Shown here piece after piece: positions 1 through 12,687 of a stretch of DNA of 64,000 nt. Origin of the DNA: Scenedesmus sp. ARA3 (lineage: Eukaryota > Chlorophyta > Chlorophyceae > Sphaeropleales > Scenedesmaceae). Under the pieces are notes generated by a model. The model was not told where the DNA came from. It saw nothing but the letters and a program-made list of their open reading frames with translations, and did not search any database. The stretch spans positions 20,827 through 84,826 of the forward strand of contig RWJK01001027.1 in NCBI GenBank assembly GCA_004335835.1, written 5' to 3'. Each line of letters starts with the position of its first letter. The first letter of the stretch is position 1. Position numbers and translations under genes: made by a program.

Positions 1-612
1 GTATGATTCTAGGAGTGATGGAGGATGCGTTGCAGGGCCTGTCTGCCTCTCCAGTGTGCAGCGCAGACAGGCAGATTCCTGCAGCAGCAGTGTCCCTCAA
101 TGGTAAGCAGCAGCGTGCTGCATCCTCCATGCACACGGAACTGCAGAAGTGCAACAGCTACAGCAAGCTCAGCCTGTTTTGCTTTGCGAGAACTCAGAAT
201 TGCTGCTGCTGTTACTGCAACTCAGCAGCAGCAGGCCTGACAAGCCAGCCTGATCATGCAGCCGTGCTGCAGCACAGTGTGAGCCAGCAACTGCGGACAT
301 GCACCACAGCTTCGTTATCCTTAGTGAATCAATCATCACTATGTCGGATTTGCCACATGTGACCTCGGTACATGCTGGCGTAACGCAGGCACTGCCCTGC
401 CTTTCCCCCTGAGTGACCAGCGTCCGCTGCCAGCCAACCTGCTGCACCTGGCCCCCCAAGAGGGAGCCAGCATGCACTGGCACTACAGATCCCTGCAAAA
501 TTTCGGACACTGGAGCTCCTGCGTCAGCAAAAACGGCAGCGGCAGCCGCAGCACCAGGACCTCAGTCACACGAGGCTACCCAAAAAGCAGCAACGCCTCG
601 GAGGCTTGGTTG

Positions 613-923
613 AAGCCTGCAGGCTGGAAGTCTGTATCCACGCTGTGGCTCCAGAGCAGCAACAGCAAGGCAGCTGATGCAACGTGGTTTGACACGCCGT
701 TTGCAGCAGTGCTGGTGAAGGACTCGATACTGACAGTGCTGGTGCGCGGGTCGAAGACGCTGACTGATTGGCTGGCAGGTGAGCGCCTGCAGCAGCAGCA
801 GCTGTGCGGATTATTGAGAAGGCGGTGATTGTTTTGTGCAAGCCGCATACGCAAAGTGGCTGTGTCGATCATTGGCTCGCTGGCTAGCTGGTGGTAGTGC
901 GTTTGCTGCTGCTGCAGCAGCAC

Positions 924-972
<49 letters not shown>

Positions 973-2033
973 CTAAGTGTTCATTGTGTTAGGTTGACTG
1001 ACAGCAGCTCAGGGGCGGCTGCCGCACACAGGCAGTGCTGTTGCATACATATCTTTCTACCGCTTTTTCAGCCCTTGAGAGCAGTCCTCCATCTGACACT
1101 CGCAAGTTCACAGTTCAAATGGCAAAAGCACAACCTGTCTCTGCCTATGCACCACCCTCGCCTGCGCCTTGCCCGTGCCTCCCGCAGACTTTGACTACCG
1201 CCACACCTCCAGCAGCTGGTGAAGTACATCTATCGTAGCTCAATGATAATGCACCCGTCTTCCAAACAGGTGCTGAAACATTCAAGTCCTTTGGTGCCCA
1301 TGCCTGTGATTTGGCTGTACCTCCCGCAGACTTTGACTACCGCCACAGCTCCAGCAGCAGCTTGGGCCTGCCAGGCGAAGTGCATGCAGGCTTTGCAGGC
1401 ATTGCTGAGCAGCTGTGGGCGGGTGGCGTGAGGGCTGCGCTGGAAAAGTATGTGCTGGCTGGCAACGTCAGCACTGTGCAGATCTCGGGGCACAGCCTGG
1501 GGGCTGGCGTGGCTGCGCTGCTGGCGTACACGGCCCAGGTTGGTGGACATGTAGAAACCCGTGAACATTGATTGTTGTTTGGCTCCTTCGTGGGTGGGCC
1601 TGTGGCCCTACTTTGGTGATCAGTAACTGGTGTTTGGCGGTATCGTGCTGTGGGGGAGGATGACTGGGGTCAGGCAGATGTGGGGGGGAGGCTGATGGGG
1701 GTGAGGCAGGTGCTGCTGTTGAGGGGGCATTGTCTAGGGTCAGGCAGGGGTGGGAGAGGATGACTGGGGTCAGGCAGCTGAAAGCAGCTGTTGGGGAGGA
1801 GGATTGGGGTCGGTAAGGTGCTGCTGTTGAGCGGGCAGCGCTAGGTATCAGCATGTCTGCTTGCAGCTTGGAGTGCGGGGCAAGCAGCCGCCCTGCTGGT
1901 GCCATGTGCAAACTGCTGGAGTACCCGCAGGTGTAAAACAGCATCACAAGGTGCATCATCATCTGAGTAGTTCCCCACTTACGCTGGCTACACTCGCCTG
2001 CTGGTGAATTGCAGGCGTACATTGACCAGAAGG

Positions 2034-2079
<46 letters not shown>

Positions 2080-2581
2080 CAGCAGTCAGGCAGCCGCCAA
2101 GGTCGATGCGCTGCTGTTTGCCCCACCCAACGTCGGCAACCGCGAGTTTGTGCGCGCCTTCAACACACGCGTCAACGCCCGCAAGGTGCAGTTTGCATAT
2201 GATGTGGTCCCTTCTGTGCCCTGCTCTCCCAGCATGGCAGCCTGCCCTGACACATCTGTACCCACAGATAACCCCAACGGCAGCGGAATGTGGCAGTACA
2301 CCAGCATAGGAGGTAGTATGATGATAACGCCGGCCTCCATGCCTTATCAAGCTGGCAGCTGGGCAAGATTCGGCAAGGTGCATCCCTGCAAGATGCAGCA
2401 TTTTATTACAGCAACGCACGTGTGCAGCTACACGTGCTTTCTGTCGCGCTTTGTGGCAGAGCCGCACAACAGCTGCCTGCTGCTTGAAAAGACGGCGGCA
2501 GGGGGCGAGGGCACGTATTGCTCAGGGTCAATTGCAACCTTTCCTGACACGCAGAGCCCACCCTACCCTTACAAAGCTTGA
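613..2581 (+). CDS. class 3 (fungal-type) lipase, 5' end unresolved
   Basis: Alpha/beta-hydrolase of the class 3 lipase family, which hydrolyses acylglycerols or galactolipids. Supported coding blocks are an exon ending at 778 (block WFDTPFAAVLV...LVRGSKTLTDWLAG), an exon 1330-1538, and an exon from 2015 to the stop at 2581. Phases agree: 778 ends in phase 1, 1330 completes a GAC codon, and 1538 to 2015 is phase 0. The nucleophile elbow GHSLGAG lies in the 1330-1538 exon. The last exon carries DALLFAPPNVGN, the segment FAYDVVP with the likely catalytic Asp, and THVCSYTCF, whose His matches the family's catalytic His. A poly-Ser stretch from a CAG tract interrupts the last exon near 2040-2075. 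The start is not identified; 613 is only an approximate left limit, and the first exons may lie left of the window. The family call is strong. Substrate and location cannot be read from what is visible. Confidence 0.8.
1184..1212 (+). repeat. partial copy of the lipase 1330 exon start
   Basis: The acceptor CCCGCAG and the following DFDYRH coding bases of the 1330 exon occur once more here, in the intron upstream. This copy soon diverges and runs into a TGA. It is a decoy acceptor with about 30 bases of exon. Confidence 0.75.
1640..1850 (+). repeat. G-rich minisatellite in lipase intron
   Basis: Imperfect tandem repeats built on GGAGGATGACTGGGGTCAGG and GGTGCTGCTGTTGAG units. They lie inside the intron between the exons ending at 1538 and starting at 2015. 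No coding content. Confidence 0.6.
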
Positions 2582-4738
2582 CAGGGCACAACTTCATGGT
2601 ATGAAGTTTACGACGTGCAGTGGGTTTGCAAAATGAGCAGTAGATTGGCAGCATGCAATGCATTGAGAAAATTGGGAGATTGCAGCACACTTCCATGCAG
2701 GCTTGTAGCGCCAGTGCAATGCAAGTGCGCATGTTGCTGCTGTTTTTTGAAGTGCCTGAGTGAGCTGCCTTCAACAGCCTGGCTCGCAGTAATGAGCGTT
2801 GTTTGATACCTTTGATACAGCAGTATAATAAAAGAGGTGTGGGAGTGGGGGAGTGGTGCTGGTCTGTGGTGCTGGCAGATGGCCATCAAATTGCATAATT
2901 TGTTATCAGACTCGCTGTTGCTTTAAGGGAGAGTAAGATCCTGTGTAGAATGCTTCTAACAGTTTTGAGTGAGGTGGGTGACTTGTTGCTGCCAGGCCAC
3001 TGGCACTGTGCATGGTGACTTGTTGTTGCAAGGCCACTGGCACTGTGCATGGTGGTTGTTGACAAAGCGGCCGCAGCTGGCTATGCATAGCATATGCCTG
3101 TGTTGATACAGGCCTGGCAGCCTCCCAAGTGGCTTGCAGTGCTGCGTATTGTGCTTGTATGTTAAGTTATTCTGGCAGCTTTTCCCACGCAGTGCTTCTC
3201 CTCGTTGAGTGGAGCATGTAATGAAATGAAATGTAATGCTTCTCTGGATGCATGCTGCAACTTGATGCCAGCATGCATGGAGCACTGCCTTGTGTGCGTC
3301 AACACGTGTGTTGGTTCGGCTTACCTCGCTGCAGAAGCTTGTGCAACATGAGCGGAGGGTGCACTTGCTCTTGGGCGCTTCTCCTTGGCAAACGCTGCTG
3401 CAGGACGTTGACAGCTGTCTGAAGTTGATGCTTAGCATTAGCTGGTCTGCTCTCCTGGCAAGCAGCCTTTGGTGCTCACTAGGCTATGCTTGCATACGCT
3501 TGGGCGGCATGTTGGACAAGCAACAGTCTTAGGGCTGCTCTGCTGTTGGTGTGCTGGGCTGATGTTGAGTGCACGCTACTGGCAGTGCTGCAGTCTGTTT
3601 GTTATTGTCACAAGCATCTCATATGAAGCTGACCATCACCAGCAGCTGTAACATGCAGTCCATGCCATCACTGTCAAAGGTTGACCGGTGTCTGGAGCTG
3701 ACCAGTGTACAGAAACATCTGCCGATCCTGTCTGTAACAGTGTCAAACACACCAGTACACGTTGTGTCTTCTCTCTTGTTACAAGCCTTTCCACTCATCA
3801 ACTGGCACAAGCTGCAGTGAACCTGACAGCAGCACCACTGCTGGTGCTGCATTATCAAGCACTGGTGCAGCAGCACCTTGCAGGGTTGAGGGCAGCAGCA
3901 CTCTCTGTACAGATGGATGCATTGTCAGATGGCGCGCCTGGACCCAGGAAAACTGCCTATAGGCTAGCTAGCCTGTCCTGAACAACAGGCAGCCAGCAAC
4001 TGCTGGTCAGGTACTGCCATGCACGACAACTGGAACCGTCAATCGCAGTGATTGATTGTGTGTCTCACAAGGAATGAGTTTAGCACGCCACGCTGCCATT
4101 GCTGCTTTCAAGTAAACCCTAAAACACCTGTGCGCATTGGGTTCCATCAATGTAGTGACCTACTACTGTCGGCAGCACCATCTGACCTCTGCTACAAGCA
4201 GCTGCTGTAGCCATTTGCCATTGTACCAAAAGCAGCTGATGCGTGAAGAACAGCCACAGCAAAGACAGCTTGCAGAGCTAGCCATGCCAGCAGGCACAAC
4301 AACAGCTGCATCAGACGTCTGCTGCATAGTATTATTCATGGAAACATGGCGCGTAACACGCACATATGCTCATGCAAGTGCACCCGACTACTCTACCCTG
4401 CGAGTCAGGGCAACAACACACTACACTACTCTACATGCAACAGCCCAAGGGCATCAATAAAAGGCATATGCAGCTGGCTGCTGCAGCTGATTGCCCAGCA
4501 TGCAGCAGCAGCAGCAAAACGCTGAGGCAGCAACACATCAACTGCCTGCAAGCTCACACTAGCCCTGATGACCACAGCAGCACACACGCAGGCCACCCAG
4601 CTAGATCTCATCCTGGATCAGTCCAAGGTTTTGCCGATCACCAGATCAGATCACTGCTGAACGCTCCGAACCCGCTACTGCTGCAGCTGCAAGGCGGTAG
4701 TGCAAAGGTAGCATGCAGCTGCCAAGCTGCTACACCAT
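2582..4738. other. convergent intergenic region, no gene seen
   Basis: Lies between the ends of the lipase (+) and the glycoside hydrolase (-). I see no convincing coding exon. Two TGTAA pentamers at 3217-3221 and 3232-3236 fit a lipase poly(A) signal. TTACA near 3777-3781 (TGTAA on the minus strand) could serve the opposite gene. A short direct repeat (GTGACTTGTTG...AGGCCACTGGCACTGTGCATGGTG) sits at 2980-3055. Confidence 0.5.
3217..3236 (+). terminator. TGTAA poly(A) signal candidates for the lipase
   Basis: TGTAA occurs at 3217-3221 and again at 3232-3236, about 640 bases after the lipase stop. TGTAA is the established chlorophyte polyadenylation signal. Assignment to this gene is inferred from position only. 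Confidence 0.4.
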
Positions 4739-5419
4739 TCAGGGCCTGCTGACCGGCCTGCGAATGGGGCGGCGGGGAGCGCCCTCAGCACGCCTGGCAG
4801 TCTTGCTGTTGTGGCTCTTGATCATGTCAATCACCTCCTGCACTGCAAAGCCGTTCTTGACTGGCCAGTCGCCCTGCTCAACGTCAGTGTTCCACAGTGC
4901 AGAGGCAGTGTGGATGCCCTGTACGTCCCAGGACACCACATTCCACAGGTATGACTGGTGCACGGGGAAGTAGTCACCGCCGTTCCTCAGCACGTCCAGG
5001 GCAGTGGTGTAGTAGTTCTTCAGGAACTGCTTGGCCTGGGGGTACTTCTTGAATGGATCGTTGTTGGTCTCGTAAGGAGTGGTAATGCCCAGCCACGGGA
5101 AGAAGCCGATTTCGGGGCCCTTGCCGGGAGTGTCTCCGCACTCCGAGATGCCTCCGCCCAGGCCGAACTCGTTATAAATGAGCATCTTGTTGCCCTTAAT
5201 GATGATGTCCCTGAAGTTGATGCCCATTGTCATGAACTCGTCCTGCACCTTGGCAATGCCGGACTCGATGTGCTTGGGCTGCACGTTCATGCCATCACCA
5301 GCCCTGTGGGGTGCAGGAAGAGTGTGCAGGGTGGGGTGAGCGCGCGGCAGCAGCAGGAGGAATGAGTGAGCAGAGGGTCGGGAAACAGTGTGATTGAAAA
5401 GCAGTGCATGGCAAGCATG

Positions 5420-5464
<45 letters not shown>

Positions 5465-7416
5465 GCTGTGTGCCCTGCACAGCTTGATGCTCAGACCAGA
5501 AATGCCGGCTGCTGCCAGCCTGCCAGTACAGTGCACTGTACAGTTCATGCTGCTGCCATGGCTGCTGCCAGCGCTGCTTTTACTACATTTCAACGCAACA
5601 TGCCAGTTGCCTAGCAGCCAGGTCTGCACAAGCACTCGCCCAGCATCACTGAAAGCACTGCAAGGACACCAGAAACACACAAAACACCCGCCCACCTGGC
5701 ATAGTTGCTGACACCAAGGAAGTCAGCAGCCTCCAGCAGCTGCCTGATAGCCGGCAGGTTCTTCTTTGCCTCCTCATAGTTGGGCCACTGCTCGAAAGGC
5801 AGCACAGGGCCCCAGCCGCCATCAAGAGGAGCCATAGGGGTAGGGGGCAGAGGGGCGGGTGTGCCTGGTCCGCGTGTGATGTAGCCCATGATGTATGCGT
5901 GGTTGAAGGTGGCTCCCACCTTGAGCTTGGCAGCGGACTTCCAGCCGTTCTGGATCATCTTAAAGACCTTGAGGTACTGAGCGGGGTTGGAGAGCACGGT
6001 GCCGCCCATCTCGCCTGCAGGTGGTGGAAGCAGCAGCAGCAGCAGCAGGAGCAGGATCAGGCAGGTGCAATGGTACACGAAGGTGCTGCATTATCATATG
6101 ATCTGCGGCTATTAGATGCACTGCTGCTGTTCTGGCTGCCAGAATGAAGTAAGGGTACATTTTATTCACATGCAGCAAGATGTCAAGTGCAGCTGACATG
6201 CAGTGCTACAAAGCGCCTGGCAGGAACATGTAGCACTTCTGCAGCTGGTTGAAATAGCAACATCAGCAGCTAGTAGCAAGACCACATTCAAGCAAAGGTG
6301 TTGCGACTGCTGTGCAGATAGTTTGCTGTGCAGGCACTGGCACTGGCCACACACAGCTGCACCAGCTGCACCCACTGCCCTGCACCAACCCTGCCAGCTA
6401 CTGCAGCTCATCATCATGCAGTCTGACAAGGCATCTCTACACTACTATCAGCAGGCAGGCAATGCATTACGCAGGCTGCAGTATCATGCGAAATACATGC
6501 CACTCACCCTCAACAGCGAACAGGAAGGTCTTGCCGGCTGGCAGAACCTCATTGGCAGCATCCAGGATTGGCTTCAGCATGATGTCCCAGTAGCTGTAGC
6601 CATTGGGGTCCTTCCACAGGGGATCAAAGTGCAGCATGTTGCGCCACTTGCCGCGCTTGAGTCCCTCATCCAAATGAGGAGCAATCAGGATCTCGTCGAA
6701 GAGGCTGGTTGCCACTTTGAAGCAATCCCTGATGCCGCGGCGGAAGGTGTCGAGTGCGGCGGAATCAAAGGGCCTGCAGTCGCTGTTCCACTCGTGCTTC
6801 TGACAGTAGTACTCCACCTTGTTTTGGAGCGACCAGTTGTCGGCGTGGCAGGTGTTTGGGGCAAACTGCTCGTTCTTGGACTCGTACCAGTAGTGAGTGG
6901 GCACAAACTGGATGCGGCGGCCGCCGTGCTTGGCTGCGCGGCGCACCAGCAGCTCGCACTGGGAGAGGGAGGAGTACATGGGCTGGTACTCTGCAGGGTG
7001 GTGGTGTTGGTGGTGAGGTGGTGGTGGGAGAGGCAGCAGCAGAGCAGCAGGGGCAGGCAGCCAGGAGTCGTCAGGCACAGCAGTATGCAGTAGAGCAGTA
7101 GGAGGAATCATGAGGCCAACTGCCGTGTAGGGCAAGATCAAGCGTTTAGCACGTTCGAAGGATGTAAATGTATGTTCAAAAGGCACCTATGGCACAGCTA
7201 TTGCAAAGAGGCGCCATATGCTCGGTTCCCGCGCTGTAGGAGGCAATTCGGAGCTGCGTCAAACTGCTACTCACCGCTGTTGTAGAACGTGATAATTGAG
7301 CTGGACATCTCAGTGGGCACGCCAGTTGCTCCAGGGCCACGCGGCGTCTGTGCCATTGCGCACTGCAGGGCCAGCAGGGCCCCGAAGGCCACGAGGGCCA
7401 CTCGTGACAGCCTCAT
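4739..7416 (-). CDS. secreted glycoside hydrolase (TIM-barrel type), 502 aa
   Basis: Four exons, 7416-7275, 6990-6508, 6014-5696 and 5303-4739, join with consistent phases (1, 1, 2) into 502 residues. The start is chosen because residues 1-22 form a classic signal peptide (MRLSRVALVAFGALLALQCA, then cleavage near AMAQ), so the enzyme should enter the secretory pathway. The body resembles retaining glycoside hydrolases with a (beta/alpha)8 barrel. There is a Trp/Tyr-rich HYWYESKN segment, an Asp-His-like PHLDEG, the segment FAVEGEMGG with candidate acid/base Glu208 or Glu210, and IYNEFGLGGG with candidate nucleophile Glu360. A Pro-rich loop (residues about 252-262) lies between them. I cannot name the GH family or substrate; a GH5- or GH113-like cell-wall or mannan activity is a guess. 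Intron 3 holds a (CTG)17-like tract (5411-5462). No partial exon copies are seen here. Confidence 0.8.
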
Positions 7417-8560
7417 GGAATGCAACTGTAGTTATATCTCTGAAATGATGATATTCCCGGGTTGTCGTCGAGGCTGCCTGAACCTTGGCAGCTGCTTGAT
7501 TGGTGACCTGGTCAATATATGCCGTAGCAGCCAACAATTGTTCTGTTGTCAATTAATGTATGCTATATTGTCGAATTCAGCTGCAATAAATTCTGTTCGG
7601 GCAGTTGTCACGAAAAACGCACTCAAGCTACTCACTCTACTGCATGCGTGTGCGGCACACCAACAACTTGTTCAAATGCACTTGACGTATATTTCAACAA
7701 TCTTGATATAAGAACACGTTTACAGGCGTGCTTATAAGTCCAGCTGATCTACAGAAAGCAAGACTAACTAACACGCGTCCCGGCTCCACCGCGGCCCACC
7801 TGGTCAGCCGACTGCAGGACGAGCAGCTTCGCAGCGACAGTATACTAGTATGTGTGTTTCTCGACTTCTCCGAAGCCGTTGAACCTGCGCCTGAAGCGTG
7901 CTGGAGGATCCGTCACCTGTGGCCTGTGTGGGCTTTAGGCCATGAAGAGCCTGAGAGGAGCAGCGTGAGTCATTCAGAAGCAATAGTTTGTGGTTCGACA
8001 CTTGATGTGTTGGTGTTTGTGCCCTTTTATGTCCCTCAGCAGGCAATGTCACTCCATGCCACGCAAGCACACCGTACGTTCACACAGCTGCAAGGGTCCC
8101 AGAAGTCAGGAAGTCACGACATGCATGAGCATTCAGTCACTGCAGTATGTTCTTGTATGCTGTAGCGAGGCCAGTGCTGCTGAAAAGGTCACAGTGCGTC
8201 TACATCCAGCATGCAGTACTACTGAGTAGTAGTCTTCTCGTCGATCGAGCAGGTAGCTCTCTTCTGGAGGATTTGTGCCTGAGAAAAACAACCTAAAAGA
8301 ATACTAATAATGTAAACGGTGTACTGGCCTGAGCCTGGCTTTGGCAAAGCGGTCAGAGAATTGACTGCTTGACCAGCCTGCTGCAGCAGGAGGCAATGCT
8401 TCAGACACTGCTCTGGACGATCATGCAACCAGACCTTGACGGCAACGACAACATATAAACATATCGTCGTAAAAATGCATGCAGCAATGGCATGCAGAGC
8501 AGGCTCAGCCGCGTTCTTCTGCCAATATCCAGCAAAGCAGCACCGTGCTGTGACAGTCAT
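7417..8560. other. intergenic region between two minus-strand genes
   Basis: Should hold the 3' UTR of the F-box-like gene and the promoter of the glycoside hydrolase. I see no coding exon. TTACA near 7717-7721 (TGTAA on the minus strand) could be the upstream gene's poly(A) signal, about 840 bases after its stop. Confidence 0.4.
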
Positions 8561-10639
8561 CTAAGAAGCCCTGCCCGGTGGGTAGACGAACTCCGCAACA
8601 GCCACATCCTTCCACTCCCTGTGCAGCTCCACACAGCCACAACTGCCAGCTGCCAGGCCCTGCTGCAGCTGAGCTGCTGCAGCTGCAGACATGCCCGTCA
8701 GGGCATTACAGCCTGGGTGGTTCAGCAGCTGGTTTGCATGCTCAAGCGCCAGGGCCAGGGCCTGATCAATGGCTGTGCCTGGCTGCTGTGCAGCAACAAG
8801 CTCCGCATCCTCCTCGGGAGCAGCAGCAGCAATGTGGCCGCCGGCCAGCCGGTGCACCTGCCGAGCATAGCGTGCCGCCTGCAGCAGGTGCTGCTGCATG
8901 CCTTGCATCGCAGCAAGGACCTCTGACAGCTGTTGCTGCTGAGGTGGCGCAGTGGCTGCTGCTGCTGCTGCGCTGGCGCCCGCCAGCTGCTGTTGCTGTT
9001 TGAACCTGCAACATGCAGGCAGCAGCGCCGCAGCAGGCGATTAAGAACACGCAACCTACAACCCAACCTGCTGGTATGGCATTTTCACGTGGCAAATCAA
9101 AACACACACCAGTCTCACCAGCCATGTGTTCAGATGGAAGACAGACCATGCTGTTGCTACAAGGCTGCTTGTCATAAGCCATCTTCTGAGCCAGCATTGG
9201 TGCACGCTTTGCTAGCAGTGACTGCTGCAGCACGCAACACTCTTCTTCACCAAGGCAGTGCCAGCTCAGCTGTTGCACAGCCAACAGCACGCACCTCGCT
9301 GCAATCTCTCCAGCAACATCTGTCCCAACAAACGCCTCCAGCTTCCTGAGCTGCGGCATGCGCAGCAGCAGCGGCACATGCCAATCCAAAATAGGCCTTG
9401 TCTGTCCAGCAGCCACCTTTAGCTGCTGCAGCTGCGGCGCATTCGCTTGCAGGAAAGTCAACAGCTGCGACAGACCCACAGAGGTGCCACCTGGCACCAT
9501 TGGCAGCTGGCAGCTGACCCAGTCAAACCTGCGCAGACGCGGCAGCGGCACTGCTGCTGCGTGTGCACCTGCAGCTGCAGTTGCAGCAGGATACTCTTCA
9601 CGCCTCCATACATAAGCCAGCACTACCTCCTGCAGGCACGGCCCAGCCCACTGCAGCAGCAGCGGCAGGCTGGTTTCTCCCACGGTAACCCTGCTGTTGA
9701 TCAGATGCAGCTGCTGCAGCTGCGGCATGCAGGCCACCGGGCGTGGCAGAGCCCCCGCACGCGTCACTTCGTACCTCGCATGCATGAGCTCAGCAGCATA
9801 TTCGCCCGCCGNCTGCAGCAGTCGCAGCAGCGGCCGCCGCTGCAGCAGCAGTGCTGTTGTGGCTTGCTGCGGCTGTCGCTGGCGCTGCTGCAGCTCCTGC
9901 TGGTGCACTCGGTTGCAGGACACCTCCCAATGAGGCGCGTTGGAGACCTGTTATGATCGCCTGTGCTGTTCGCTGCTGTTGATCGCTGTATTGCTGGCGG
10001 CGTGTCTGAGAAGTCGCCAGTGCACAGCTGACAGGCCAACCCTCAAGGTGCAGCTGCTGCAGCGTGCGCGGCAGCAGCTGCAGCATGAACTGCCCCATCT
10101 GTATTGCAGGGCTAGCAATGGTGAGGATGCGCAGCTCTTTGAACTCACGCAAGAAGGCAAGCGATCCTAAGTCCGGATGAGGCACTGCATGCAGCAGCTG
10201 CAGCTCTTCAAGTGTGCCAGCCGCCGCTGTTGCAAGCGGCGCAAGCGACCGCAGCAGCGTGACGCCTGCGCTCCTGCTGCCCTGAATGCGCAGCACACGC
10301 AGGCAGCTGCTGCTGCGCAGCAGCCGCTGCAGCGTTGACTGCTGGACCGCATGGCTGGGAATCGACCACGGCCGCAGCTGTGCATTGCCTGCTGCATCCA
10401 GCAAACCGCCATCAAGGCACAACTCCAGCGTCTGCAGCTGCTGCCACAGCCAGCTGCCGCTGCCACGCTCCAACACAGCAGCCGCATCCGGCAGTAGCAA
10501 TGCGAGGTGTGGCAGCAGCGTCTGCGGCACGCACAGCTGCAGCTGTGTTACGCCGGATATAAAGCTGCTGTCAAGAGGTGGAAAGTCAGCAGGCGTCCCT
10601 GCAAACCTTAGGGCCAGCGCGCGCAGCTGCCCTGGCAGG

Positions 10640-10675
<36 letters not shown>

Positions 10676-11927
10676 ATGCTGGAAAGTGCCTCAATCCCCT
10701 GCAGTGCGGTGATGCTGCAGCTGCTGCGGTAATCCCATGTGACGCCTCGCACAGCCACTGCAGGGCACAGCAGCGAGCACAACAGAAGACAGCAGGCATG
10801 CCATAAGAGAAGGAAGGCTATATTTTATGACAGTGAAAGAGAGAGTGGGAGCTTATGTTGTGACATGGGAAGCCGCTTCATGTCAGTAGCCCGAACAGTG
10901 CAAACAGCTGCAAGTACCAGACATGATGTGTTGAGTGCCTGATGCCAAACACACTCAGAATTGAAAGGAAACACCATACACACTTACGTCTGCTGTGGCC
11001 GACAGCGGGCTGGTGTTCACCAAGCAGCAGCTCACAGAAGGAGAAGCTGTGTAGCCTGCTGTCAACCTCGCTCAGGCTAGCAGCCAGCTGACTTATGCCT
11101 TCCCTTGGGCCTCTGACACCTCCCAGCACTGACAACTCCAGCTGCTGCAGATGTGGCAGATGCAGCAGCACCGCTTGCAGCAGCTGCTGCAGCGCCGCTA
11201 CGCTCCAAAGAGCATGTGCAGGATGATGTTCCCCAGAGGCTGTAGCTGCTGTGCCCTGCAGCCGCTGCAAGCCAACAGGCACCAGCAGCAGCTGCAACAC
11301 CTGCAGCGGCTGAGAGCAGCTGCTGGCGGTGTTTCCAGCAGCAGTATGGCAGCCACCACCTGCTGCTGCTGCTGCTGCAGAAGCAGCTGCTGCTGACAGC
11401 TCTGCGCGCAGTGCTGCCAGCTGCTGTGCGTGCTCCTGCTGATCAGCTGGCCACAGCACTGGCAGCGTTAGGCGCTTGATCTCTGGCAGTTGCAGCAAGT
11501 ACGGCAGCCACTTCCTGCCCAGCACTGCAGCTCCCTTCATCTCCACAAAATCAGGACAGCTGGCAGTGCACGGCCCAGGGCTGTGCCACCTGACCTGGCT
11601 GCTGCCGCTGCTGCTGCTGCTGGTGTGCATCTGCTGGTTCAACTGCACCCAAAAGGGGCCGCTGCTGCCAGCGCTGCTTGGCTGCAGAGTGAAGCTGGTG
11701 AGGTTTGCCTGGTGCAACAGCAGTGTGGCAGCCAAGCTGCTTGCTGGAAAATCTGCAGCACTCTGTATGCTACTGCAGGTGAGCTCGCCATGTGGGTGTG
11801 GCTGCTGCTGACTGGTCTCATCCCTAGCTGTGGCTGCGTGTGCATATGTAACAGTAAAAGCAGGCATCTGCTGCACAAACTCGCGCTGCTGCAGCAGGCT
11901 GCAAGACAACAGCAGCAGCTCCGGCAA

Positions 11928-11959
<32 letters not shown>

Positions 11960-12687
11960 CCGCCATCCAGTGTGGGGTAGCAAGCAGTAATAGTTGGGCC
12001 TCTGGCAGCAGCATGTTTTGCGCCCTGCCCTGCTGCTGGTACTGCTGCCACAGCTGCAGCAGCGGCCAGTCGCAGTGTGTGCACTCTGCCTCCTGCACAG
12101 GTGCCGCAGCTGCTACGGCAGCCTCAGCTGCTACGGCAGCCTCAGCTGCTACAGCAGCCTCAGCTGCTGAAGTGAAGTGTGCTGCTGTTGCGCCGCTTGC
12201 AGCTGAAGCAGCAGCAGCTCCAACTGCGCCTGCTGCTGCTGCTTCTGCTGCTGCCGCACCAACTTGTCGCCTGACCACTGCAGCCACAACCTCTTCTGCA
12301 GGCAGGACTATCAAAATAGGCTGTGGGAAGGTAGCTGGCAGCAGCGCGCGCAGCTGGCTGCTTGTGCCGCGCAAGCTGCGGCAAGCTGCGCCCTGATCCC
12401 ATGTAGCCTCTGCAATGGCCTGCACACAGACACAGCCATGCAGGCAACACTCACTGTCACTCCTGAGCTGCTGTTTGTGCTGTTGATGCGGCAATAAGGT
12501 TGTGCTCTGCTGCTGTCGGATGCAGCACAGACCGGGCATGGATGCATATGTGCATGCATATGTGCGTGCATGCATGCATAGCCCAACTGTAGCAATGTGT
12601 TTGCTTGTGTTGATGACCACTTGCCTTCAGAATCTCTGGTGCAGTGATGCTCAGCATGCTGGTAGTTTGCTCCTCCTCATCGCTCAT
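8561..12687 (-). CDS. F-box-like, leucine-rich-repeat-like protein, 1133 aa
   Basis: Exons 12687-12625, 12419-10988, 10757-9295 and 9005-8561. With the single N at 9812 left out, all phases agree and the protein is 1133 aa. With it kept, the frame breaks. Residues 10-50 (SMLSITAPEILKAIAEAT...CRSLRGTSSQL) look like a divergent F-box. The rest is irregular leucine-rich repeats (LPHLQQLELSVLGG, LRVLRIQGS, LEELQLLHAV, LQQLHLINS), broken by poly-Gln, poly-Ser and poly-Ala runs from CAG tracts. F-box/LRR proteins are usually substrate receptors of SCF ubiquitin ligases; that role is inferred. Intron 1 uses a GC donor (AAG|GCAAGT). The gene is divergent from RPS14, with about 400 bases between the two starts. 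Confidence 0.75.
9812..9812. other. single ambiguous base that breaks a reading frame
   Basis: One N lies next to CTGCAG inside the third exon of the F-box-like gene. Upstream and downstream frames differ by exactly one base here, and dropping the N joins them (A-A-A-G-E-Y-A-A-E). Confidence 0.85.
10639..10676 (+). repeat. (CTG)n tract, encodes poly-Gln on the minus strand
   Basis: About 12 CTG units, read as poly-Gln inside the F-box-like gene. Confidence 0.8.

Noticed and set aside
3290..3880. Coding potential between lipase and glycoside hydrolase
   Set aside because: Short frames on both strands with no recognisable protein pattern and no consistent splice sites.
11490..12396. Ala-rich plus-strand frames
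   Set aside because: Shadows of the F-box-like gene on the other strand.
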